DNA of 64,000 nucleotides from an uncultured Eubacteriales bacterium (GCA_902798745.1 CADBXM010000008.1:42524-106523), one strand, 5' to 3'; numbered from the stretch's first letter, positions 1 through 10,401 are shown. Program-made: numbers and translations. The notes: generated by a model not told the origin, from the letters alone.

Positions 1-1172
1 CACAGATACATTGCTATCTGTCTTGGCAGAGTTATTTCAGCATTTCTCTTTGGAGAATCCATATCAGCTATCTTGATTTTATAGTAATTTGCAACTATTG
101 ATCTGATTCTCTCAGGAGCAACAGCCTGCTCATTATCTTTGATTATATCTTTTAATATGCTGCGTGCATTATCCACATTTATTGGATCATTCAGAAGCTG
201 TGAAAGACCGATGACTCTATTATAAGCTCCTTCAAGTTCTCTGATATTATCTTTGACTTGATTGGCTATTAGGTTAAGTACATCGCTGACATCTCCATTG
301 ATCTCAATATCAGATTTTTCGGCAAGATTTCTTAAAATAGCTACTCTTGTCTCATAATCAGGAGGCTGGATATCAGCTATCATATTCCAGCTGAATCTTG
401 TTCTTAATCTTTCATCAAGACCTTTTAGACTACCCGGTGGACAGTCACTTGTAATTACGATCTGTTTATTATTTTGATAAAGTGACTCAAATGTGTGGAA
501 AAATTCTTCCTGTGTAGCTTCTTTTCCCTGTAAAAACTGGATGTCATCTATAAGAAGTACATCAAGTTTTCTATATTTGTTTCTGAAAGTTCTTGTTTTA
601 CCGTCATTGATAGCAGTAATAAGTTCATTTGTGAACATTTCAGAAGAAACATAAAGGACCTTAGCTTCAGGATTATTCCTTATTATATGTACACCAATGG
701 CCTGCATCAGATGAGTCTTTCCAAGGCCGGATCCTCCATAGATAAAGAGAGGATTATAAATATCTCCCGGTGATTCAGCTACTGCAACGGATACAGCATG
801 TGCATATTTATTTGATCCACCGACTATAAAGTTTTCAAAATTAAATCTTGGATTAAAGAGTTTTTCCTGATTTAAAGGATTTTTCATCCTGGAAGTATCT
901 ATTTTTACTACTTCATAGTCTTTATCATGCTTGATAACTACGCGGTACTTTTTATCCATGCTGCTGTTTATTGCATTTTCGATCTGTACCAGGTAGTGAT
1001 CATTTATATGTGAAATCAGCTTGGCCTGATTTGGCCACGCAAGATAAATAATACCGGAATCCTCCTCGATATGATGAATTCTGAGAGGAGCAAGCCAGGT
1101 ATTATAACTTAGAGCCGTATTATGTTCCTTAAGAAAATTGAGGGTAGTCCCCCATATCTTGTTTTTATCCAC
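1..1172 (-). CDS. dnaA: Chromosomal replication initiator DnaA, 3' end cut by window edge
   Basis: AAA+ initiator that binds DnaA boxes and opens oriC. Translating the minus strand from the GTG at 1172-1170 gives 390 codons running off the left edge. The start is fixed by AGGAG at 1183-1179, six bases upstream. Domain I begins VDKNKIWGTTLNFLKE. Walker A (GGSGLGKT) is near residues 146-153, and Walker B (LLIDDIQF) with the sensor region follows. Domain IV is entered at RIRSIVANYYKIK, so only the C-terminal part of the DNA-binding domain, about 60 residues, is missing. The gene diverges from rpmH across the putative origin, a usual Bacillota layout. It is much more AT-rich than gyrA nearby (three sampled lines are 25-37% G+C). 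Identity is secure. Confidence 0.97.
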   Translation of the reverse strand, partial: MDKNKIWGTTLNFLKEHNTALSYNTWLAPLRIHHIEEDSGIIYLAWPNQAKLISHINDHYLVQIENAINSSMDKKYRVVIKHDKDYEVVKIDTSRMKNPLNQEKLFNPRFNFENFIVGGSNKYAHAVSVAVAESPGDIYNPLFIYGGSGLGKTHLMQAIGVHIIRNNPEAKVLYVSSEMFTNELITAINDGKTRTFRNKYRKLDVLLIDDIQFLQGKEATQEEFFHTFESLYQNNKQIVITSDCPPGSLKGLDERLRTRFSWNMIADIQPPDYETRVAILRNLAEKSDIEINGDVSDVLNLIANQVKDNIRELEGAYNRVIGLSQLLNDPINVDNARSILKDIIKDNEQAVAPERIRSIVANYYKIKIADMDSPKRNAEITLPRQIAMYL

Positions 1173-1408
1173 TTTGATCTCCTAACAATATTAAACACAT
1201 TTTACATGGAGTTTTCCACATATGCAAAGCATAAAAACTCCTAAAAATACCCATCTAATTTGAAATCAAAAAAATAGTTTTCCACATATTGTTGACAAAG
1301 TTGTTAATAAGTTGGAACCATCACTATATGTTGTGTATAACCTGATTTTTGAATCAATTGTATTTTATTTAAAAACGAATATGTGTGAGATATAAGTTTT
1401 GCTCTGTA
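1173..1408. other. oriC: Putative replication origin (oriC) with DnaA boxes
   Basis: This AT-rich spacer between dnaA and the rpmH promoter has no ORF. It contains an exact 13-mer repeat, GTTTTCCACATAT, at 1211-1223 and 1277-1289, each holding a one-mismatch DnaA box TTTTCCACA. A consensus-type box TTATACACA lies on the minus strand at 1332-1340. A further near-box, TTATCCACT (1165-1173), overlaps the dnaA start codon and could mediate autoregulation. Position next to dnaA and box content support an origin. I did not find a clear DNA-unwinding element or DnaA-trio, and a second origin segment may lie beyond dnaA, outside the window. Confidence 0.7.
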
Positions 1409-1437
1409 TTGACTTGAAAAAAGCATTAATTTATAAT
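1409..1437 (+). promoter_or_regulatory. Sigma-A promoter of rpmH-rnpA operon
   Basis: The -35 TTGACT (1409-1414) and a perfect -10 TATAAT (1432-1437) are separated by 17 bases. The predicted transcript starts near 1444, about 80 bases before rpmH. This is the best-matching promoter I found in the window, as expected for a ribosomal protein gene. Confidence 0.85.
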
Positions 1438-1523
1438 TGTTTGGCTTATGTCCTTGGAATTTAGAGGGCATGCATAATACATTATTCAGAAATGTAAATT
1501 AATAAGAGTAAGGAGTAAGAAAA

Positions 1524-1658
1524 ATGAAGAGAACTTATCAGCCTAAGAAAAGGCAGAGACTTAAAGAACACGGCTTCCGTAAGAGAATGGCAACAGCCAA
1601 CGGCCGCAAGGTGCTCAAGAGAAGAAGAGCAAGAGGTAGAAAGTCCCTCACTGCTTAA
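1524..1658 (+). CDS. rpmH: 50S ribosomal protein L34
   Basis: A 44-residue, very basic protein starting [18 protein letters not shown] and ending with an Arg/Lys-rich tail ([13 protein letters not shown]). This is the typical L34 sequence and length; it belongs to the large ribosomal subunit. AAGGAG at 1510-1515 lies eight bases before the ATG. It is the first gene of the rpmH-rnpA-yidD-yidC-khpB operon, the conserved order beside dnaA. Confidence 0.98.
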   Translation: MKRTYQPKKRQRLKEHGFRKRMATANGRKVLKRRRARGRKSLTA

Positions 1659-1672
1659 TTATTGGTGCCAGG

Positions 1673-2011
1673 ATGAGAGACCACAGCGAACTTACACTGC
1701 GTAAACAAAAAGACTTCACAAGGGTTTATAACAGAGGGAAGTCCAAAGGAAGCAGATTTGTAGTTGTGCTCTACAGAAAAAACGGACTTGATCACTCAAG
1801 GACTGCTTTTGTAGCAAGCAAAAAAGTAGGCAATTCTGTGATGCGTAATCGCGCGCGTCGTCTGATGAAAGAGTCTTACAGAGCTCTCAGCACTATGATA
1901 GCAGAAGGCTACGATATAGTATTCGTTGCCAGGGCAGGAATAGCGGAGCATAAAGAGAGCGAAGTGGAAGGCTGTATGAGATCTGCTCTTAAGAGCTGCG
2001 GACTCATCTAG
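1673..2011 (+). CDS. rnpA: Ribonuclease P protein component
   Basis: Protein subunit of RNase P, which helps the catalytic RNA mature the 5' ends of tRNAs. The 112-residue protein has the family RNR signature in RNRARRLMKESYR and the expected N-terminal start (SELTLRKQKDFTRVYNRG). It begins 14 bases after rpmH, in the conserved order rpmH-rnpA-yidD, and is surely cotranscribed. Length is normal for the family (110-120 residues). Confidence 0.97.
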   Translation: MRDHSELTLRKQKDFTRVYNRGKSKGSRFVVVLYRKNGLDHSRTAFVASKKVGNSVMRNRARRLMKESYRALSTMIAEGYDIVFVARAGIAEHKESEVEGCMRSALKSCGLI

Positions 2012-2020
2012 AAAACATCA

Positions 2021-2254
2021 ATGGAAGCAAAAGAACAAACAGCAGTACAAAAAGTATTTATCTCTATGGTCAGAGCATATCAGAATGGGATTTCTCCATA
2101 TCTGGGACCACACTGCCGATACTTCCCTACTTGCAGCCAATATTATATAGAGGCTGTTCAGAAATATGGGGCTGTAAAAGGCAGTTGGCTGGGTATGAAG
2201 AGGATCCTCAGATGTCACCCGGGTCGTCCGGGCGGATATGATCCTGTACCATAA
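2021..2254 (+). CDS. yidD: Membrane protein insertion efficiency factor YidD
   Basis: A 77-residue protein with the family core [20 protein letters not shown] and the later [17 protein letters not shown], including the conserved Cys residues. YidD is a small membrane-associated protein that assists YidC-dependent insertion. The gene starts nine bases after rnpA and ends 14 bases before yidC, so translational coupling is likely. Typical length and position make the call secure. Confidence 0.96.
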   Translation: MEAKEQTAVQKVFISMVRAYQNGISPYLGPHCRYFPTCSQYYIEAVQKYGAVKGSWLGMKRILRCHPGRPGGYDPVP

Positions 2255-2268
2255 GAACGGAGAAAAGA

Positions 2269-3027
2269 ATGGGAATTATCGCAACACCTATCGGATATCT
2301 GCTGATGTGGATATACAGATTGGTAGGCAATTACGGAATAGCCCTCATCATCCTCACTGTCATCGTTAAGTGCGCACTTTATCCTCTCTATGCGAAGCAG
2401 ATAAAGTCGACGGCAAATATGTCGGATATGTCTGAGAAATCAAAAGAGATTCAGCGCCGCTACGCAAATGACAGAGAAAAGCAGAATGAAGAGATGCAGA
2501 AGCTGTATGCCGAGAGTGGATTCAATCCGCTGAGCGGCTGTCTTCCAATGCTCATTCAGTTCCCTATCATCATGGGACTGTTCACACTTCTCAGAAATCC
2601 GGTAAAGTACATGCCGGCCGGCAGTGAAATGATCTTCGCGAATCACGAATCATTCCTTTGGATCAAAGACCTTGCTCAGCCGGATCCATGGATATTGCCT
2701 ATAGCTGCAGGTGTCTCCACATTCATCGCATTCAGCATGAACTCGATGATGACACAGCAGCCGGGCGCAAGCGCAGCCCAGAATAAGGCAATGAACGCAA
2801 TCATGAAATATTTCTTCCCACTGAGTATTCTTTGGCTCGCTCGTTCATACCCGGCAGGTCTTGCTATCTACTGGGCAGGCGGACAGTTCATGCAGATTTT
2901 CTTCAATCTCAGGATCAATAAAATCAAAGAAAAAATGAATGAAGAAAAGGAGCAGAAAAAGATCGCACAGAGAGCAGAAAAGGAACTCGAGAGGAAGAAG
3001 AGAGTCAGAATGAAAGGAAGTTATTGA
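2269..3027 (+). CDS. yidC: YidC/Oxa1 (SpoIIIJ-type) membrane protein insertase
   Basis: Inserts membrane proteins together with or independently of Sec. The 252-residue form lacks the large extracytoplasmic P1 domain of Proteobacteria, as usual in Bacillota. About five membrane segments are visible, starting near residues 8-16 and 24-40. The groove position in LTVIVKCALYPL is Lys34 where an Arg is common; Lys is a tolerated replacement. The GCLPMLIQFPIIMGLF segment and a basic C-terminal tail (KKRVRMKGSY) fit the family. I see no clear lipobox at the N terminus. It is followed after three bases by khpB. Confidence 0.95.
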   Translation: MGIIATPIGYLLMWIYRLVGNYGIALIILTVIVKCALYPLYAKQIKSTANMSDMSEKSKEIQRRYANDREKQNEEMQKLYAESGFNPLSGCLPMLIQFPIIMGLFTLLRNPVKYMPAGSEMIFANHESFLWIKDLAQPDPWILPIAAGVSTFIAFSMNSMMTQQPGASAAQNKAMNAIMKYFFPLSILWLARSYPAGLAIYWAGGQFMQIFFNLRINKIKEKMNEEKEQKKIAQRAEKELERKKRVRMKGSY

Positions 3028-3030
3028 TAA

Positions 3031-3900
3031 ATGAGATCTTCAGAAAAATGGGGAGTCGATGTTGATACCGCAGTAGATCTCGCACTAAAGGAACTCAAAG
3101 CAGACAGAGATGATGTGGAGATAGAAGTTCTCGAAGAATCATCGAACGGATTCCTCGGAATAGGATCCAAACTGGCAAGAGTAAAGGTTACCGTAAAGGA
3201 AGAGTCGGAACCACAGATCAAAGAAAAAGCAACATTCGACGATATAGATGCAATACTGGCAGGACTGCCTGAAAATTCAGCGCAGCAGCTGCCTGACGAA
3301 GTCAGAGCCGACTACGACAAGTTCGAGGCCGAAGAAAGAGAAGACGCGAAGGCCAGAGAAAAAGCCCACGAAGGAGAAAAGAAGCGCAGGAACAAGAAAA
3401 GATACAGCCTCTCTCTCGAGGACACCATGCTTTATGAAGTGAAGCAGCTTGAACCTGTAGAGGGTCATCCTCTCGAGAGTTTCTTAAGAGACATCGCAGA
3501 GAAGATGGGTATAGATCTTGACTTCAGCGTGAGAGCAGGGGAAGAGCTTGTATTCGTTGAGATCACGGGCAAGGATACCGGAACGATCATCGGTAAGAGA
3601 GGTTCCACACTTGACGCAGTACAGTGCCTCGCAAGCTATGTGGTCAACAAGGATTCGGACAAGTACATAAGAGTTATACTCGATGCTGAAAATTACAGAG
3701 CCAAGAGAGAGAAGACTCTCGTCAATCTCGCCAACCGCCTCGCGGGCAAGGTGGAGAGGACCAGAAGGCCTGTGACACTCGAACCGATGAACCCTTATGA
3801 AAGAAAAGTGATCCACTGCACACTTCAGAATCATCCTGAAGTGACAACAAGAAGCGAAGGCAAAGATCCTTACCGCAAGGTCATAATCGAACTGAAATAA
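3031..3900 (+). CDS. khpB: RNA-binding protein KhpB (Jag/EloR)
   Basis: Usual partner of KhpA in an RNA-binding complex that affects cell elongation in Gram-positive bacteria. The 289 residues show the Jag-N domain (about 1-55, with SNGFLGIGSK), a charged linker (about 75-125), a KH domain with the GxxG loop GKRG, and a C-terminal R3H-type segment (ERKVIHCTLQNHPEVTTRSEG begins at about residue 259). It closes the rpmH operon and is followed at once by a strong terminator. The usual downstream mnmE-mnmG genes are absent here. Confidence 0.95.
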   Translation: MRSSEKWGVDVDTAVDLALKELKADRDDVEIEVLEESSNGFLGIGSKLARVKVTVKEESEPQIKEKATFDDIDAILAGLPENSAQQLPDEVRADYDKFEAEEREDAKAREKAHEGEKKRRNKKRYSLSLEDTMLYEVKQLEPVEGHPLESFLRDIAEKMGIDLDFSVRAGEELVFVEITGKDTGTIIGKRGSTLDAVQCLASYVVNKDSDKYIRVILDAENYRAKREKTLVNLANRLAGKVERTRRPVTLEPMNPYERKVIHCTLQNHPEVTTRSEGKDPYRKVIIELK

Positions 3901-3914
3901 TCAAAATAAAAAAT

Positions 3915-3954
3915 AGACGCTGCAGGAGTTAAATATTCTGCAGCGTCTTTTTTT
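3915..3954 (+). terminator. Intrinsic terminator of the rpmH-khpB operon
   Basis: A perfect 11-bp stem, AGACGCTGCAG (3915-3925) with CTGCAGCGTCT (3938-3948), a 12-base loop and a run of seven T (3948-3954). It lies 15 bases after the khpB stop. Confidence 0.93.
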
Positions 3955-3976
3955 ATAAGTATCAGGGCAGTCTTAA

Positions 3977-5737
3977 TCAAAAGATCGTCTTTATTCTGTC
4001 TACCATTCTGTCAAGATCCGAGCGATTCTCAAGTTCCTCGGATATCCGAACAGCCTGTGAGACATTATCGGTTATCAGACCGTCGACATTGGTGCAGAGG
4101 AAGAACTTCTGCGATTTCGCCTCATTCGCCGTCCACACCAGCACATGTTTTCCCTCCTTATGGATAGTAGCAGTCGAATAATCGGTCACGGATTCCTCTT
4201 CAAGACCGATATAGTCGCAGTTAAGATGAGAGGTTTTTCCGAATGAAGCAAATAGAAGGAATCCGGTCTGTATCTCAGGGTACTTGGTCTCTATATAGTC
4301 GATAATATCGTACTTGAGGGAGATCAGCACACATTCATCCTGCATTCCATATTGCTTGATAAGCTTTACAGCATCATCAGCCATCTTCTTATCGGCAGTT
4401 TTACCTTTGAGCTCGGTGAAGAGCACTATCTTCCCCTTGCTGGCTTCAAGCATCTCTTCGAATGTCGGCACAGGATCGCCATTTACATCCAACTTCCTTA
4501 TTTCCGAGAGAGTCATTTCGCTTGGTTTCTTCTTTACTCCGGCTACGCGTTTGAATGTATCATCATGGTTGATCACGTAGTGACCATCCTTGGTACGCTG
4601 TATATCTATTTCACTTCCATAAGCGCCTGTTTCTATGGCAGTCTCAAGGCCCGAGATCGTATTCTCATTTCCTTCATTACCACCGGCTCTGTGTGCTATG
4701 ATTTTTACTTCCGTATCAAGAGGGAATAAGCGGTCGAATTGTATGAACAATATGAGCACTGAGACGATCACCGCAACCAACATAATGATCGCGCCTCTCC
4801 TGTTTTTTCTGCGATCTCTGTGTTCTCTTAGTTTGAATTCGAATTCACTTCCCTGTTTATATGAGTAAAACAGCTGCGTCATCTTCAGCAGATAAAAAGG
4901 AACGCCTAAGAGGTCGACCAGGACTGAAGCAATCGTTCCGGCTATGACAAAGAATATCGTAAGAAAACGACTAAACGGGCCTGCAGGAAGCAGGGTGATG
5001 AGCTTTAAAGGTATGAAAAGACAGATCACCGCGCCTACTACCAGAATGACAGCGATAGTAAGGATGCAAAGGATGTTCTTCAGCAGAAAATCCTTCCAGT
5101 TCTTTTTCATGAGTTTTCCGGAAAGCGCACTCGCATCCTTTACGGACAGACCGTCTATAACAATGCCGTGAAGGATAAACAGATTTGCTATGCCGACAGA
5201 TAGAAAAACAAGTACCGCAATTCCGGCAAGCCCTGAGTACAGCACTGAACTTTCAATGAATGAAGAAATAAAAGTCGGTATATAGAGCCCTTCTGTCAGC
5301 GAGATCGAGATCCCGATCCCCAGGATCGGAGCTATGAGAGCGATATATATTACCACAATGGCTCCACGAAGATTGATCAGTTTTCCTATTGAACGATAAG
5401 CGCTTATCACGCATTCCTTGAGAGAGAAATCTTCTCCGCTTATCATCTCTTTACTGAGCACTATTTTTGCGTTTAGATCAAGCGCTACATAAATGAACAG
5501 CGATACCAGCCCGATTAGAAGGATAGTAATGCCCTGCCAGGTCGTGAAAAGGAACTTCCAGTCTCCCGATGTGACCGCGACTTTGCCGCTGCTCCTCAAG
5601 AGCTCATGGAAAATCCAGCCAAGCAAAAATAACCAGAGCGCTATCAGTAGTTTTGAAGCGATCTGGTATTGGATTATTGCAGGCATCGCCTGTAAATATG
5701 GATCCAGTTTCTTTTTTAGCTTAGTTTTAGTATCCAC
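3977..5737 (-). CDS. Membrane-anchored glycerophosphodiester phosphodiesterase
   Basis: GDPD-family enzymes hydrolyse glycerophosphodiesters to glycerol-3-phosphate and an alcohol. The 586-residue protein has an N-terminal membrane domain of about 340 residues with several hydrophobic segments, matching the glycerophosphoryl diester phosphodiesterase membrane domain type. The GDPD barrel follows: catalytic HRAGG near residue 350, NENT, EIDIQRTKDGHYVINHDD (metal and acid residues), and the late VWTANE and DGLITD motifs. The catalytic His and Glu/Asp residues are present, so it should be active. It may remodel lipids or lipoteichoic acid; the natural substrate is not shown by sequence. It is last in the minus-strand run from recF. 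Confidence 0.92.
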   Translation of the reverse strand: MDTKTKLKKKLDPYLQAMPAIIQYQIASKLLIALWLFLLGWIFHELLRSSGKVAVTSGDWKFLFTTWQGITILLIGLVSLFIYVALDLNAKIVLSKEMISGEDFSLKECVISAYRSIGKLINLRGAIVVIYIALIAPILGIGISISLTEGLYIPTFISSFIESSVLYSGLAGIAVLVFLSVGIANLFILHGIVIDGLSVKDASALSGKLMKKNWKDFLLKNILCILTIAVILVVGAVICLFIPLKLITLLPAGPFSRFLTIFFVIAGTIASVLVDLLGVPFYLLKMTQLFYSYKQGSEFEFKLREHRDRRKNRRGAIIMLVAVIVSVLILFIQFDRLFPLDTEVKIIAHRAGGNEGNENTISGLETAIETGAYGSEIDIQRTKDGHYVINHDDTFKRVAGVKKKPSEMTLSEIRKLDVNGDPVPTFEEMLEASKGKIVLFTELKGKTADKKMADDAVKLIKQYGMQDECVLISLKYDIIDYIETKYPEIQTGFLLFASFGKTSHLNCDYIGLEEESVTDYSTATIHKEGKHVLVWTANEAKSQKFFLCTNVDGLITDNVSQAVRISEELENRSDLDRMVDRIKTIF

Positions 5738-5769
5738 TTATTTCATATTTACAGATTGTTATCACAGCC

Positions 5770-6222
5770 TTAATCAGTTTCCTCCTCCGCCACATCAGCG
5801 GAAGCCACGTCAGCGGAAGTAAAGGAAGCTTTTGCTACCTCTTTATCCTTGTATGTATAGAACACATTGACGTTCACTGCCTCTATACCCGTCTTTTCCT
5901 CGATGGTCAGACATACATTCGCAAGCGAATCCTTCTGCATTTCAAGCGAATCCTCGATAGTTTTGAGGAAATCCTCGTCTTCGAGCATTTCCTCTGTAAT
6001 ACCATCGACATTCGAAATATCGTAGGAATACGTAATGGTATTATCCTTGATATCTATTTTGACTCCGGCTTCGTCGGCTCCGCTCTGTATCGTTGTGGCA
6101 ACATCATCGTTGGAACTGACGATGCTCTCTACTGTCTTTGGCTCGCTTTCTTTAGTGCAACCCACAAACAGCAGTGCCGTGACCGCCAGCGCGGAAAGAA
6201 GTACTGTAATGGATTTCTTCAT
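5770..6222 (-). CDS. Small secreted lipoprotein, DUF4854-like
   Basis: A 150-residue predicted lipoprotein. The signal peptide is MKKSITVLLSALAVTALLF followed by a lipobox ending at VGC (Cys22). The mature part is acidic and contains a conserved-looking core (TIEDSLEMQKDSLANVC, EAVNVNVFYTYKDKE) typical of clostridial DUF4854 lipoproteins. The C terminus carries a short duplication, SADVASADVA. The start is supported by AAGGAG just upstream on the minus strand. Function unknown. It sits between a membrane-anchored Asn-rich protein and the GDPD gene, probably in one transcript. Confidence 0.8.
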   Translation of the reverse strand: MKKSITVLLSALAVTALLFVGCTKESEPKTVESIVSSNDDVATTIQSGADEAGVKIDIKDNTITYSYDISNVDGITEEMLEDEDFLKTIEDSLEMQKDSLANVCLTIEEKTGIEAVNVNVFYTYKDKEVAKASFTSADVASADVAEEETD

Positions 6223-6255
6223 TAGTCGTCTCCTTTCGGGAGGCTAAAAGTGAGA

Positions 6256-6816
6256 TCAATTGCCTTTCATCGATCCAAGCAGACTGTCAAGAATACCGCC
6301 CCCGCTTTCCTCGCTTTCATCGGAACCGTTTTTGAGCTGATTGCTTTTGTAGCTGCCGCCGTTGTTGGAATCGTCATAGGTATTATCCGATGGCTGAGTT
6401 GTATCGGTATTGTTGCTGCCGTTATTATCGTTGTTATTATAATTATTATTGGTGTTATTTTCGTTTTCCTTCTTGGCTTCCTCTGCAGCCTTAAGGGCTT
6501 CTTCAAGAGCTTTTTCGTTCTTGGTCTGTACCTTTTCGACATCAGAGATGAATTCGCCGAGGACTTCATAGACTTCTTTTCGTGTCTGGACCTTTTCAAG
6601 ATCCTTCGTCGCGTCGTCAATGTAGTTCTGGATCACGACCTGCTCAGGCTCGTCGTAATCCGAAACATCCACATCCGCGATCGCGTTCTTGGCGTCGCGA
6701 ACGGCTACCTTACCGTCGAAAATCCTGTAAGCATATGCTCCGCCTACGGCCGAGGCGATCATCAGTAAGAGCACGAGTACAAATTTTGCACCAAAACCAC
6801 CTTTTTTGTTATTCAT
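6256..6816 (-). CDS. Membrane-anchored protein with Asn-rich tail, function unknown
   Basis: A 186-residue protein; the ATG at 6816 is chosen because GGAG lies eight bases upstream and the signal-like N terminus begins there (MNNKKGGFGAKFVLVLLLM). One membrane segment (about 11-29) is followed by an acidic helical region (about 35-115), probably partly coiled-coil. A low-complexity stretch rich in Asn, Asp, Ser and Thr and a Gly-containing end (GGGILDSLLGSMKGN) follow. I recognise no family. It is probably an extracytoplasmic anchored protein. It lies 106 bases after recF on the same strand and may be cotranscribed with the lipoprotein below it. Confidence 0.72.
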   Translation of the reverse strand: MNNKKGGFGAKFVLVLLLMIASAVGGAYAYRIFDGKVAVRDAKNAIADVDVSDYDEPEQVVIQNYIDDATKDLEKVQTRKEVYEVLGEFISDVEKVQTKNEKALEEALKAAEEAKKENENNTNNNYNNNDNNGSNNTDTTQPSDNTYDDSNNGGSYKSNQLKNGSDESEESGGGILDSLLGSMKGN

Positions 6817-6922
6817 TTCTTCATCTCCATATCTGCGTTGATGTTTTGAAAACTGTATACAGTATAGCACATAAGAATTATCTTGTAATTACGTCATTTG
6901 ACCCTATGCTAAAGAGAAATGA

Positions 6923-8128
6923 TCAGTATTTGTCCACACGTGTGACAGTGCCGTCTTCTATGCGGAAGAGGGTGCCGCCGCGAAGTGCGCTCACGACGTC
7001 TTCGTTCAGCTCTGCGCTCGTGATGAAGAGCTGCACTTCGTCGATCTCGCTCACAAGGAATCTTTGGCGATCGAGATCGAGCTCCGACAGAACATCATCG
7101 AGCAGGAGCACCGGCGGCTCGTCGAGAAGCTGCTTGGCTATCCTTATCTCAGCGAGCTTAAGTGACAATGCGATCGTTCTCTGCTGACCCTGCGAACCAT
7201 ACTTCTTCGCGTCTTTACCATTTATGAAGAACTCTATATCGTCGCGATGCGGCCCGAGCCCGGCATAACCGTTATAGATATCGCGGTCTCTGCTATGGTA
7301 GATCTGGCTATAGAGTATGTCTCTGCCCTCAGGACTTGTCACGAAGTCACAGGCTGTTTTGTACTCGATCTTGAGCTCTTCTCTGCCGCCCGAGATCTTG
7401 TTCATGATCTCTCCGGCTTCCTCGCTGAGCATCTCGGTGAACTCCTTGCGATAGCGGATTATCTCATATCCCGCATCCGCAAGCTGATGATCGTAAATGT
7501 CCAGCATCTCCTCGTTATACTTGCGGCTGTTGTCGTACTCACTTCTTTCTTGAACGGCGCCCGCCTGCAGATCATTCAGACTCAGATTATCCGCTCTCGA
7601 GAAAGTTTTCTTCTTTATATTAAAGTAGCCCTTGAGCAAAGCGTTCTTTTCTCTCAGCGCCTCGTTGTATCTCCTCAGCTGCTCATAATATCGCGGCCTC
7701 ATCTGTGAAAGCTCGCGATTGATGAAAGCGCGGCGCTTATCGGGACTGTCCTTGATGATGCGAAGGTCATCGGGCGAAAAGATCACGACAACGACATTGT
7801 TCAGCAGTTCGGTCGTCTTGCGTATCGCCTTGCCATCCTTTTTTATCATTTTCTTGCCGTCGGATCGCAGCTGGATATTGATGTTCTTCTCGATATCCTC
7901 GCTCACGATATCGGTACTTACTCTGCCGGCGCTCTCGCCGAACCTGATCAGGTCTGCGGAATTCGACGTGCGGAACGACTTCGCGAACGCGGTAAGATAT
8001 ATCGCCTCGATGAGATTGGTCTTGCCCTGGGCGTTTTCACCTATGATGATATTCCGGCTATCATCAAAATCGAGTTCGAGATTCTTATAATTCCTGAAAT
8101 TTTCCAAAATGATGCTTTTGATCTTCAT
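6923..8128 (-). CDS. recF: DNA replication and repair protein RecF
   Basis: SMC-like ATPase that loads RecA at gaps with RecO/RecR. The start is set at the ATG at 8128 because MKIKSIILENFRNYKNLEL is the canonical N terminus; a longer reading would add 22 unrelated residues. Walker A (GENAQGKTN) lies near residues 30-38. The signature region (YGSQGQQRTIALSLKLAE) and Walker B (PVLLLDDVLSELD) are in the C-terminal third. At 401 residues it is slightly long for the family. Unusually, it lies away from dnaA-dnaN and divergent from gyrB, and no Shine-Dalgarno precedes the ATG. Confidence 0.96.
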   Translation of the reverse strand: MKIKSIILENFRNYKNLELDFDDSRNIIIGENAQGKTNLIEAIYLTAFAKSFRTSNSADLIRFGESAGRVSTDIVSEDIEKNINIQLRSDGKKMIKKDGKAIRKTTELLNNVVVVIFSPDDLRIIKDSPDKRRAFINRELSQMRPRYYEQLRRYNEALREKNALLKGYFNIKKKTFSRADNLSLNDLQAGAVQERSEYDNSRKYNEEMLDIYDHQLADAGYEIIRYRKEFTEMLSEEAGEIMNKISGGREELKIEYKTACDFVTSPEGRDILYSQIYHSRDRDIYNGYAGLGPHRDDIEFFINGKDAKKYGSQGQQRTIALSLKLAEIRIAKQLLDEPPVLLLDDVLSELDLDRQRFLVSEIDEVQLFITSAELNEDVVSALRGGTLFRIEDGTVTRVDKY

Positions 8129-8134
8129 GCCTGT

Positions 8135-8143
8135 ATTGTAGCA
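8135..8143 (-). promoter_or_regulatory. Extended -10 promoter abutting recF start
   Basis: Reading the minus strand, TGC followed by TACAAT (8140-8135) forms an extended -10 element only six bases before the recF ATG. This would place the transcript start at or next to the start codon, giving a leaderless mRNA. No clear -35 is seen. Confidence 0.5.
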
Positions 8144-8266
8144 CAAATCAAAGAGGGGAAATCTTGTATTTTTGAAGTTTGAAGAAACTCTCAAAGACCT
8201 GCTTCAAGGGAAGGTTTTGAAGGAACCGAAGCGAAAATCGTCGATTTAAGGGATTTTTTCGAAAAT

Positions 8267-8278
8267 ACAATATATTGT
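8267..8278. repeat. 12-bp perfect palindrome upstream of gyrB promoter
   Basis: ACAATATATTGT is fully self-complementary and ends nine bases before the gyrB -35. It could be an operator; AT-rich palindromes also arise by chance, so the call is weak. The rest of the 8129-8475 spacer holds the recF and gyrB promoters and no ORF I can support. Confidence 0.35.
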
Positions 8279-8286
8279 GCGATTAC

Positions 8287-8315
8287 TTGCAAAAAAATCG
8301 CTTATATGGTAAAAT
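8287..8315 (+). promoter_or_regulatory. Promoter of gyrB
   Basis: -35 TTGCAA (8287-8292), a 17-base spacer, and -10 TAAAAT (8310-8315) preceded by TGG, an extended -10. The predicted start is near 8322, giving a leader of about 155 bases. The segment GCTTATATGGTA before and in the -10 recurs at the promoter near 32915. Confidence 0.75.
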
Positions 8316-8475
8316 TCGGGCGTAAAAATTTAGGGATGCGATGCCCGTTTTTTAATGCAAGCCAGTGACCGCAAGGGTTTTAGAACATAGTTACAGATTG
8401 TTTTTTTGAAGCGGACCACTGATCGCTTTTTATGCGCGTCCCGGCTATACAACAGACAAGGAAGGAGAGCTTTGA

Positions 8476-10401
<1,926 letters not shown>

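Noticed and set aside
1292-1340. Second promoter in the origin (TTGACA at 1292-1297)
   Set aside because: No acceptable -10 lies 16-18 bases downstream. The element is more likely part of the AT-rich origin.
6250-6768. Plus-strand ORF of 172 codons over the Asn-rich protein gene
   Set aside because: It is an antisense shadow of a low-complexity coding region, with no ribosome site and no recognisable domain.
8317-8346. Apparent terminator-like hairpin CGGGCGT...ATGCCCG followed by TTTTTT before gyrB
   Set aside because: The left arm overlaps the predicted transcript start of the gyrB promoter, so most of it would not be in the RNA. A terminator for recF would be on the other strand and upstream of its promoter.
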